A stretch of 54,814 nt of DNA from Fischerella sp. PCC 9431 (GTDB lineage Bacteria > Cyanobacteriota > Cyanobacteriia > Cyanobacteriales > Nostocaceae). The notes beneath the pieces are model-generated. The model was not told the origin of the DNA, did not search any database, and was given only the letters and a program-made list of their open reading frames with translations. Position 1 is the first letter of the stretch. Each line of letters opens with the position of its first letter. The stretch is taken from contig NZ_ALVX01000007.1 in assembly GCF_000447295.1 (NCBI RefSeq), positions 30,508 to 85,321 on the forward strand, written 5' to 3'. Below are positions 32,565-40,666 of the stretch, piece by piece. The position numbers and the translations under genes were made by a program.

Positions 32565-32934
32565 TATAAATAAAAATATTAAGCGAGATTGAGAAAATGA
32601 TTCCCATATTTCACGCTTTTTTCTCTCATCTTCTGGATGTTTAACGCAATATATGAGCCTCTGACTAACCGCGAAAATCGCTACTAGCAACATATTAAAG
32701 ATACACATTTTTACTCACTTTATGAAAGGCTTGTTATATCAGGATGGGAGCAACGCGATTTTGTGATATCGGGTTTCAATTCTCAATTTTCTGCTTTTAT
32801 TCTCAAGAACCTAAACGTAATTACCCTGTTTTTTGAGGTTTTTACAGAGCAAAAAAAGCCAAAAGATATAGCTTAAATCACATATTGTTGAAATTCAACT
32901 TTTTGGAGTTGCTCCCATGAAATCTACATTTAAG
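32565..32934. other. Non-coding region
   Basis: No convincing gene. AT-rich sequence between the small unknown gene and the 3' end of the aminotransferase. Confidence 0.4.
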
Positions 32935-34068
32935 CTAACTTCTTGAATAGGTTCTTAACCCCTCGTTAAGCAACTCACATGCACGCTTAATTGTTGCTAG
33001 TGGATGACCTGTTGGAATTCGTATAAAAGGTCCTTCTGCACCAACATAGTTGCTGGTAGTGGTAAGGACAAGCCCATATTCAAGCAACATGTAATCAGCA
33101 AATGCTTCTACATCATCAATGGGAAACTTTACAAAGAACTGCGTCCCCCCAGCGGGGGAAACGAATTCAATACCAGGAAAACTTGACAAGCACTGTTCTA
33201 CAAATCTTCTACCTTCAAAAACTTTCTTCACCAATGGCTGATTTCCCAGGTTGAAGAGGTGACTTGCTTGCTGTTGTGCCGAACCACAAATGGCAATGCA
33301 TTCCCGCTCCATAATCCCTGCTAACCTTTCAATGTTCTTAGCATCAGAGACGATCCAACCAATCCGTAAGCCTGGTGTACCGAAGTTCTTGGACATTGAG
33401 TTCACAGTATAGAGGTATTGCCAATTATCGTTAAAGATGAATGGCGAGAACAGCTGTCTGCCGTCAAAAATAAAGCTATCATAGACCAAATCTACGACTA
33501 AGCGTACCTGTCGCTTCTCAGCCAATTGGACGAGTTCCCGCATAGTGTCTTCTGAGCAGATCTCACCTGTTGGGTTATTAGGAAAATTGACATAGATAAG
33601 GCGGACATCGGGACTGCATTGATCCCAAATTGTCGCTATATCAATCTCCCCTTGTACTGTTGAGAAAAATGACACACAGTAGCCGGATTCGCGTAAAAGG
33701 GCGGGGATACTAGTTATAACCGGAGCATGACAAAGTGCTACGGCATCCGGCTGGTGAATCGACCTAAAAATTAGCGACAATCCATGTAATGCCCCATTCG
33801 TTATCAATACATTATCGCCTGTCAGAAGCAGTTCATAAGTCAGTTCTTCACGATTACAAATGGCATTGATTAAATCAGCAGACCCATTAGAATCCGCATA
33901 ATAAGCAAGTGTCGCTGCATCCGGCTTAATGACCTCCAATAAATGATTTGGCCATTGTGGTACATTTTCTACAAAGACAGTTGGCGGTTTTGTAAGAAAG
34001 TTATTGGCATATTTGAGTCGTTGCTGAAGAACAGTATAGGCACTGTCCGAGCGGATAACGCGCTGCAT
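32935..34068 (-). CDS. PLP-dependent aminotransferase (class I/II)
   Basis: A 377-residue fold-type I aminotransferase. Visible are NFPNNPTG (161-168), Asp193 and Tyr196 of the cofactor site (VVDLVYD), the Schiff-base Lys227 in NSMSKNFGTPGLRIGW, and a C-terminal Arg region (GPFIRIPTG). The gene follows the methyltransferase with a gap of only 3 bp, so the two act in one operon. A methyltransferase plus aminotransferase pair is the arrangement used to make beta-methylated amino acids (methylation of the 2-oxo acid, then transamination), for example in the MrsA/MrsB route to 3-methylarginine. The substrate here is not known. Confidence 0.85.
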   Translation of the reverse strand: MQRVIRSDSAYTVLQQRLKYANNFLTKPPTVFVENVPQWPNHLLEVIKPDAATLAYYADSNGSADLINAICNREELTYELLLTGDNVLITNGALHGLSLIFRSIHQPDAVALCHAPVITSIPALLRESGYCVSFFSTVQGEIDIATIWDQCSPDVRLIYVNFPNNPTGEICSEDTMRELVQLAEKRQVRLVVDLVYDSFIFDGRQLFSPFIFNDNWQYLYTVNSMSKNFGTPGLRIGWIVSDAKNIERLAGIMERECIAICGSAQQQASHLFNLGNQPLVKKVFEGRRFVEQCLSSFPGIEFVSPAGGTQFFVKFPIDDVEAFADYMLLEYGLVLTTTSNYVGAEGPFIRIPTGHPLATIKRACELLNEGLRTYSRS

Positions 34069-34071
34069 GTC

Positions 34072-35169
34072 TTATTCCTTTCGTTTTAATAAATACCCGA
34101 TCTCCAAACCCGTTGAGTCAACTTGGATATCAGTCGTCTTCTTCGCGATGAGATCTAGTTGACACTTGGCGAACAATTGCTCCCAGAATAACTGGGTCTC
34201 AAGCCGCTGATTTGTGAAATAGTGGAGGAGATAATAAGGGTTGTAATAAGCGAGCGATAACCCGTGCTGCATTATTGTCGGCGCATCAATTTTCAGATCT
34301 ACTTCGATAACAATGATGTAGATATCTGGGAACCGCTTAGTTATTTGCAGTAGAAAATTGACAATTCCTGCTTCACCCTCTTGGTTCAAAATTTCATGAA
34401 GTACAAACCCCATGACGATAAAATCGGGTTGGTAATTAAAATCAGAGTGTAAAAACTCGACGGCTGAGTTTCGAGTTAGCTTTATACGATTTTGCAAACC
34501 GACCTGTCGTACTAACTCTGTAGCTGCCCGGTAACTCCCTTCGTCAGGCTCAACACCCCACGCTTCAATTTCGGGGAATGCCTTACAAAAGTCAACGAGA
34601 TACAGACCATTACCGCATCCTAGATCAAGGAGACGGCGGCAGCTTTTTGGTATTTCGGCTATTAGATCACGCGTGAGAGGAATTGCGTCGTAGTGGCTGA
34701 TTTCGCAACTTCCAATTCCAACCTTTGTAGCATCACGTGTTGCCCAACCTGCACCTTTTTTAAGCTTTTCTCCCACTTGAAGAAATGTCTGGCCGTAACC
34801 ACCGATCAGCATTGTGTACCAGCCACGGAAGTTGCTTAGGCTCTTTCCTTTCGCCGTCAAACTGAAGCAGCCTTCTCGCTCATCGACGATACCTTCATTT
34901 TTCAGATACTTTAAAAAACCAGACAGTTTGTCTTGCTCTAACCCCTTTTCTTTCCCAAGGTTCTTAATGGATGACTCTCCATTTTGGCAAAGAATATCGA
35001 AAATTCCAGTATCGAAGAGGTGGTAGATACTGGTTGCCAAAACGTAGAAACGAATGGGCTGTATTGCGTCGATTAGTCTTAACTCAACAGACTTACCACA
35101 TATATTTGTTGCAGCGTCTAGCAAATCCTGAACGCTTAAGTCTGTGGGTTCGCTTTTCATTCTAGACAT
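34072..35169 (-). CDS. SAM-dependent methyltransferase with N-terminal winged-helix-like domain
   Basis: A 365-residue class I methyltransferase. Residues about 40-115 form a dimerisation/winged-helix region (YHLFDTGIFDIL, KLSGFLKYLKNEGIV). The SAM-binding motif I is LDLGCGNG (181-188) and the acidic loop VEPDEGSY follows. The C-terminal core includes FVLHEILNQEGEAG, and the HE pair may take part in metal or substrate binding as in MppJ-type 2-oxo-acid C-methyltransferases. The start has AGGTAG 6 bp upstream. It forms an operon with the following aminotransferase. Confidence 0.82.
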   Translation of the reverse strand: MSRMKSEPTDLSVQDLLDAATNICGKSVELRLIDAIQPIRFYVLATSIYHLFDTGIFDILCQNGESSIKNLGKEKGLEQDKLSGFLKYLKNEGIVDEREGCFSLTAKGKSLSNFRGWYTMLIGGYGQTFLQVGEKLKKGAGWATRDATKVGIGSCEISHYDAIPLTRDLIAEIPKSCRRLLDLGCGNGLYLVDFCKAFPEIEAWGVEPDEGSYRAATELVRQVGLQNRIKLTRNSAVEFLHSDFNYQPDFIVMGFVLHEILNQEGEAGIVNFLLQITKRFPDIYIIVIEVDLKIDAPTIMQHGLSLAYYNPYYLLHYFTNQRLETQLFWEQLFAKCQLDLIAKKTTDIQVDSTGLEIGYLLKRKE

Positions 35170-35261
35170 GTTATCTACCTAATTTGTATTCAAACTGTTG
35201 CTAGTAAACTGCTTCCAAGAAGGGGCTTGACGTACATTCCTGTTCCAAATGAGAGTGCATT

Positions 35262-35291
35262 ACTAGTAGTCCGCCAAACAAACTTTGGCGG
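35262..35291. repeat. Diverged MITE end with 8-bp hairpin
   Basis: ACTAGTAGTCCGCC resembles the end of the element at 35386 (ACTAGTGGTCTGGC). The segment CCGCCAAA-5nt-TTTGGCGG (35271-35291) is a perfect hairpin. Confidence 0.45.
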
Positions 35292-35385
35292 TTTGGAAAA
35301 GAACCTAGTATCAGGGGCATTATTTACCCTCTAACCTACGCCATTCTTTCCCAACCAATACCCTGTAATTTTGGGTTGGCTAAGT

Positions 35386-35544
35386 ACTAGTGGTCTGGCA
35401 ACCTAACTTTGAGTGGTAAAGGAACGAACCGCGTTCGACAAAGTCGTTTTCGGAGGGTAGACACAAAAAACTCGAAGGAAGAGAAAAAGAAGAGAAATAA
35501 AAAAGTTGATTCACCCAACAAAGTTGACTTGCCAGACCACTAGT
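35386..35544. mobile_element. MITE-like element, 159 bp
   Basis: Terminal inverted repeats ACTAGTGGTCTGGCAA are perfect for 16 bp and extend imperfectly (CCTAACTTTG versus GTCAACTTTG). No coding capacity. Typical of non-autonomous insertion sequences in Nostoc-type genomes; no clear target duplication longer than 2-3 bp was seen. Confidence 0.7.
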
Positions 35545-36267
35545 TTTGGGAGCAATCTTGAATAGGCTTACACATTGAAGGTAGAAAACTATCATATGCA
35601 TCAATAAAGCATTTAGTTGACATCAAATAAGAATTTACTTGCGTGCTGTCACACTAAACAATAACTTAAAATGCCTTTAAAGCGGTATTACTTTTTTGAT
35701 GTAGTGTTTTTTACATATTTATTTTGCTTATTGAAAATCTGAAAGTTTTTTCATGTAAAAAAACTTTATAATTCAAAATTGCTTTAAGTAAGATTGCTTG
35801 GAAGTTAAAATTTGCATGGAAATCATAAAATCAATACAGTTTGGATAAGACTTGATCCCTGAAAACCCTTTAAGGAACTAGGGAAAGCTCTTCAAGAGAT
35901 GAACATAGCTAACTGAACCATGTTGAAAATAAAGTAGTAGAGTATATGTTTATTTTCAAGTAAAAATTTTTACTTATTAATGAATGAGAATGGCAAGTAA
36001 AATTTTAAAAGTATTTTAAAAATCTTGCATTTTTAGAGACAGCATTAAATGATTTATGATGGACTAAAAGAGTCAAAATTAATCAACGTCTATTTCGTGA
36101 CTATCATCATGCACATTGATAACTGGTCAGGGCTATCAGAATAATAAATAAGAGAGTAAGCTAACAAAGCAGAAATATTGAATCTTAAGTAAGTAGGCTC
36201 AAAATATGGTAAGAGCCAAAAAGGACAGCGATCGCACTCCACGAACTTCACACCAAAGATCGCCCCC

Positions 36268-37116
36268 CTACTCATCCTCATCCGGCAAATACAAAGAGCT
36301 ACTATCAGTTGGTCTGGCGTGGAGATACATTTCAGTAATTGCCACCGAACTATGACCCAGCGTTTTTTGCAACAGGTGAATCGGCGCACCCCTATCTAAA
36401 CTATGGCTGGCGTGGCTATGTCTTAACCAGTGCGGACTAACATTACCTTCTAACCCTGCCCTTTTGGCAGCATTTTTTACTATATGAAAAACCATACTGC
36501 GGCACAGATGCCCGCCTTTAGCTGAGACAAACACCGGGTCATCTTTATGTGAGTTGCCTTTTAACTCGTTAATCTCTCGCCAAATACTTTTCCCCACTAA
36601 CACAGTTCTGGTTTTATCACCCTTACCAAATACCGTGAGTTGTCCGCCGTCGCCACGGCTTTTTAGGTCACGCCACTTTAAGGCACACAATTCACTTACT
36701 CGCAACCCCGCAAAATAGAGTAAACGGATAATCGCTCGATCGCGTCCGTTTTTGGTGCTATTAATTACTAGCTGTACTTCCGATTCAGTTAAAATTCGTT
36801 CTGCCAATCGATTTTTTGCTGTTGGGGGCTTAACTAGTATTCCCAAATTGGATGAAATAACACCTAACTCTTTAGCAAAGGAAAATAGGCTTTTAATTGC
36901 ACCAACAGCTACCCGCTTAGAGTTATTGCTACCCCCAAGGGTAATTGACCACATTTGAATGTCCATGAGGGTGCATTCACTTAAAGGCTTGTTGCCAATG
37001 TGGCGAAAAAATCTTTCAGCATAGCGACGATACCCGTCAGTTGTGTTGGCACTTTTGCCATGTAACCACAAATCAACGAGTTCGGTGTTGCTGAGAGTAG
37101 TGGGACTATTCAACAT
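36268..37116 (-). CDS. Tyrosine recombinase / integrase (XerC/D-like)
   Basis: A 282-residue tyrosine recombinase. An N-terminal SAM-like core-binding domain (1-95) is followed by the catalytic domain with Arg139 (AGLRVSEL), Lys165 (FGKGDKTR), His229 and Arg232 (HWLRHSHASH), His255 (LGHSS) and nucleophile Tyr264 (ITEMYLH), so the active site is complete. Such small integrases resolve plasmid multimers or integrate mobile elements. It is 124 bp downstream of a ribbon-helix-helix gene on the same strand, which may regulate it. Confidence 0.92.
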   Translation of the reverse strand: MLNSPTTLSNTELVDLWLHGKSANTTDGYRRYAERFFRHIGNKPLSECTLMDIQMWSITLGGSNNSKRVAVGAIKSLFSFAKELGVISSNLGILVKPPTAKNRLAERILTESEVQLVINSTKNGRDRAIIRLLYFAGLRVSELCALKWRDLKSRGDGGQLTVFGKGDKTRTVLVGKSIWREINELKGNSHKDDPVFVSAKGGHLCRSMVFHIVKNAAKRAGLEGNVSPHWLRHSHASHSLDRGAPIHLLQKTLGHSSVAITEMYLHARPTDSSSLYLPDEDE

Positions 37117-37240
37117 TGCTTATTCTTATGTTGAATCATTACCCTATTAAACCGCACTGGGGGGACAGTTGTAGTTATTTGCTAGGGGTAACGACTTCTG
37201 ATGTGTGACAGGTATGGGCAATGCTCCACCCCGCAGCTGC

Positions 37241-37822
37241 TCACTTAACCGGGTGATAAAGTCCATCTTTTGAGTTCAACCGCCATGCATATTGACTGGG
37301 GTCACGTTCTTTACACCACAATTCAAAATCTTTCTGTGATAGAGTTGTATGTTTTTCAGTAAGCGTTGAGACATTAGTATTGAGTCTAAGGGCCAATTTT
37401 TCTAACTCAAAAGGTTGGGGTTGGGGTGGTGCTGAGTTGTACTGATAGGGGTAATAACTCGATCTGCGTGACCTTGATGCATTGACGCTTGATTGCATTT
37501 GCATTAATGCCCCTTCAAATTTTGCCAGTCGGTTGCTCAAAGCTTCAAGTTTACCCTCCAAATTAGTTAGTCTTTGTTCATCATGGGTATTTGTGCTACC
37601 CTCACCTAAACTGTTGGCTAGGCGAAAAAACTCTTCTTCCAGTTGATACAAGCGAATTTCTATACTCACTTCTGTACCCGGTACATCCCCTAAAATATGA
37701 TGCAGCCCTTGAATAACTAAATCTGTGGCAGTGGTCTTGCGTTCCCTGGCTGCTTTGCGTAGGGCTGCGGCTAAGGGTTTGGGCAGTTTGAAGTTAATCG
37801 ATTCGCGCTCGATGGGTGTCAT
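37241..37822 (-). CDS. Ribbon-helix-helix-like regulator with C-terminal WY-rich module
   Basis: A 193-residue protein. Residues about 8-50 (INFKLPKPLAAALRKAARERKTTATDLVIQGLHHIL) form an Arc/CopG-like domain. A coiled region (55-110) and a Ser/Pro/Tyr-rich linker follow. The last 50 residues (LALRLNTNVSTL... FELWCKERDPSQYAWRLNSKDGLYHPV) resemble the C-terminus of the DprA-like protein at 46227. This module includes a short helix-turn-helix and a conserved F-x2-W...DP-x2-Y/P-W pattern. It may regulate the recombinase gene downstream. Confidence 0.6.
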   Translation of the reverse strand: MTPIERESINFKLPKPLAAALRKAARERKTTATDLVIQGLHHILGDVPGTEVSIEIRLYQLEEEFFRLANSLGEGSTNTHDEQRLTNLEGKLEALSNRLAKFEGALMQMQSSVNASRSRRSSYYPYQYNSAPPQPQPFELEKLALRLNTNVSTLTEKHTTLSQKDFELWCKERDPSQYAWRLNSKDGLYHPVK

Positions 37823-38178
37823 GTCTACACTAATGTATGTACCAAGTGTAGAAATTGTACAGCTGGATGGGGTATGTTTTTCCCCAAGAGGTGAGGAGTG
37901 AGGATGGGCGATCGCGTCAAACTTGGCTTAATTCTGCTGTGTAGCCTGTGGTGTATCCATGTCGTGATACACCCATTTGCCGATATCTGAGGCAAGAGGC
38001 AGGGGGATAAAAGCTAGATGTCCCTTTTTGCAGATATCTCGATCAATACCCTATCCCATTATAGTTTGTATAAAAAAATATATATCCGCCTTTACGGTAC
38101 TTATACCATTGTATAATTTTTACGACTCTAATAGGGTATATATGTTGTCAATTTATTTACTTGATAAAAAATACAAAA
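37823..38178. other. Intergenic region between divergent genes
   Basis: Promoter region for the RHH gene (left) and the GTPase gene (right). It contains a HIP1 site and a short inverted CGTGATACACC / GGTGTATCACG-like pair near 37950-37975. Confidence 0.4.
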
Positions 38179-40407
38179 ATGAATATTGACTTACTAGGAT
38201 ATCGTCAAAAAGCTGGAATGCAGCAAGTAGATATTGCTAATGCCTTGAGTATTTCTACGGAAGAAGTTGATGCTTATGAAAAAGCACCTGCTAATGTTCC
38301 ACAAGAGCTTTTAGTACAATGGATGCAAATATTGTTGTCACCACCTATACAACCACTAAAAGGTATTGATCCGGGTTCTCCATATACAGAGTTTTATCGT
38401 AGGCTAAATTTACTTGATCAGTATATTAATTCTACTCTTCCTATAGATAAGCTGGATATACCAACACCTCCAAATACTCCTAACGACCTAAGAAAACAAC
38501 TGAAACGCTACCGAAAAAAACCGAATTTAGTATTAACTGGAGGTTTCGACGCAGGTAAATCACATCTAGCAAACACTATGTTAGGTACTAAAAATTTGCC
38601 TGTTGGTTATCAACCAGCAACAAGAGTTATTACATTTGTGCGTCATGTTGAAGATCGTCCTCAATGGTGTGAAGATGATGTATTAATTGTCAATGATGAT
38701 TTTTGGCTCAAAGATGAAAAAGGTAAAATAATTCTGGATTTCTTGCTTTTAGATGACCAAGACCGTTTTGAAAAATATTGTATTCAATCAGGAAGTTTTG
38801 ACGTTTTACAAAAGTATGGTATACATGGAGAAAATGAAGATATAGCTGCTCATGCTGCGGTAGTTTACATCAATTCACCTCTTCTGAAAGCTTGTAATTT
38901 AATAGATTTACCTGGTTTTTCAGATCAACCTGATGAAGTTTCCAAAGATGTAGAAAAGGCTAATAGTGCGGCACAAATAGCAGATATAGTGATATATGCT
39001 TCACCAGCAAAAGGACATATTAATGCTCAGGATATGTTACGGCTTAGTAATTTATTAAGTTTACTTCCTGCTCCAGAAAATGAATGTAAGAATTTTCCTA
39101 CATTGGGTAATTTGTTTATTGTTGCTACCCATGCTGATCCTAGTATTTCTAATGAGCAACTTCAAACAATTCCATTTGGTGCTGCTAGAAGACTATATAA
39201 ACAACTTAAGGAAGGAGCTTTAAAGGATCGTAGAGAATTAATAAATCGTGATATTTATCAGCAAGATTTACAAAGAAGATTCTTTATTTTTTGGTCAGAA
39301 AGACCTGATAGATGTCAAGGTTTATTTAATGACTTGACTAAATTAGTAGGGGAATTTTTACCTCAAACAGTAATGTCTCGTGTTGAAAGAGAGATCAATG
39401 CAATCAAGGAAGCTAATATAGATAAATGTGCTAAAGGAATAGAGGCTTATCAAAAGACACTTGATGATATAGATTCACAACGTAAACAGCTAGAATCATT
39501 AGAAGAAAATGAGGCAAATCGTAAAAAAGAAACTCAAAATAAACGTGATTATGTAATCAAACTTATCAATAACTTCAAGAAAGATACTCACACTTCTTTT
39601 AAAGAGTACACTAATAAGATACTTACTGTTGATGCTGTTGAAGAAATTATTCGCAATCAGTATGAAGATAAAAAAGAGGCTAAAGAGGGTATTTCTGGGT
39701 ATCTAATCGAAAAAATTCAACGAGATTTAGGACAAACTATCAAATCAAACTCTGATAAATTAAAAGATGCAATTGAAGATTTTCTGGGTTCATATCAAGA
39801 GGCGTTATTAAAACTCCCAAATTTTGATATATCTATGGAAATACCATTTGATATTAAAGGTGCTTTTTTAGGCGGTTTAGCAGGTTTAGGTAGTTATGGA
39901 GCTTTAGCAGTTTGGGCTGCTAGTTTAGGAAATCTTGGAGGCTATATTTTAGTAGCTAAATTAGTTAGTTTACTATCAGCATTAGGTATTAGTATAGGAG
40001 GAGGTACTGCTGCTGTCATAGCTTTTGTAGCAACTATTGGTGGCCCGATATTCCTGGGTATTGGTATAGCTGCTGCATTAGCTTCACTTGCATGGAGTTT
40101 ATTTGGAGAATCTTGGCAAAAACGTTTAGCAAAGCAGACAGTTAAATATTTCCAAGAACAAAATATAATTGATAAATTTACAGATGGAATTGATGAATTT
40201 TGGCAGGATACCACTAAAAGCTTTAATCAATGTGCTGATGCTGTTGAAAAAGACTGGCAAAAATATCTTGATCATTTGCGGGAAATAACTTCTCCTGAAA
40301 TGGATTCAAAAGAACGTATTGAGGAAATTATTAAGATATTGGAGGAACTTCAGAATTTTTTTAAACAAATTCCTTGGTTAAGCTTTAATCTCAAGGATTG
40401 TATGTAA
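38179..40407 (+). CDS. Dynamin-like GTPase with N-terminal HTH
   Basis: A 742-residue protein from the ATG at 38179 (the frame is open 6 codons upstream). Residues 1-50 resemble a lambda-repressor/XRE-type HTH (LGYRQKAGMQQVDIANALSISTEEVDAYEKAP). The GTPase domain has P-loop GGFDAGKS (121-128), switch region PATRVITF, DLPG (243-246) and THAD as base-recognition motif. Coiled coils follow (about 390-530), then two or three hydrophobic segments (about 570-650), as in bacterial dynamin-like proteins that remodel membranes. Single-gene dynamin-like proteins are known to take part in phage defence and membrane repair. The HTH fusion suggests self-regulation. Confidence 0.85.
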   Translation: MNIDLLGYRQKAGMQQVDIANALSISTEEVDAYEKAPANVPQELLVQWMQILLSPPIQPLKGIDPGSPYTEFYRRLNLLDQYINSTLPIDKLDIPTPPNTPNDLRKQLKRYRKKPNLVLTGGFDAGKSHLANTMLGTKNLPVGYQPATRVITFVRHVEDRPQWCEDDVLIVNDDFWLKDEKGKIILDFLLLDDQDRFEKYCIQSGSFDVLQKYGIHGENEDIAAHAAVVYINSPLLKACNLIDLPGFSDQPDEVSKDVEKANSAAQIADIVIYASPAKGHINAQDMLRLSNLLSLLPAPENECKNFPTLGNLFIVATHADPSISNEQLQTIPFGAARRLYKQLKEGALKDRRELINRDIYQQDLQRRFFIFWSERPDRCQGLFNDLTKLVGEFLPQTVMSRVEREINAIKEANIDKCAKGIEAYQKTLDDIDSQRKQLESLEENEANRKKETQNKRDYVIKLINNFKKDTHTSFKEYTNKILTVDAVEEIIRNQYEDKKEAKEGISGYLIEKIQRDLGQTIKSNSDKLKDAIEDFLGSYQEALLKLPNFDISMEIPFDIKGAFLGGLAGLGSYGALAVWAASLGNLGGYILVAKLVSLLSALGISIGGGTAAVIAFVATIGGPIFLGIGIAAALASLAWSLFGESWQKRLAKQTVKYFQEQNIIDKFTDGIDEFWQDTTKSFNQCADAVEKDWQKYLDHLREITSPEMDSKERIEEIIKILEELQNFFKQIPWLSFNLKDCM

Positions 40408-40666
40408 ATTTCTTGGTAATTGTTGAAGATGTAAGGGTATAGCAACGATTGATGAAGAATTACGCCATTTGGTGTGTAATGCTTGCGTTGGAAGCTTTTT
40501 ACTCATAACAGGTGTAGCGAACTGCGGTGAGCCAAAGGGAATTGATTCATCATTTCCTTACCCCAATTCCGAATATTTCCTTATACACGAATTCCATAAA
40601 CCCTTAACAGCTTAATATAGCTTCTCTAAAAAGGGGGCGCTTTTAAGTTTCTATATCTAACAAATT

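Larger units (their letters stand above)
35170..36267. other. Long non-coding region with repeat elements
   Basis: No gene seen over about 1.1 kb. It contains a small inverted repeat element, a MITE-like element at 35386-35544 and AT-rich sequence to 36230. Confidence 0.5.
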
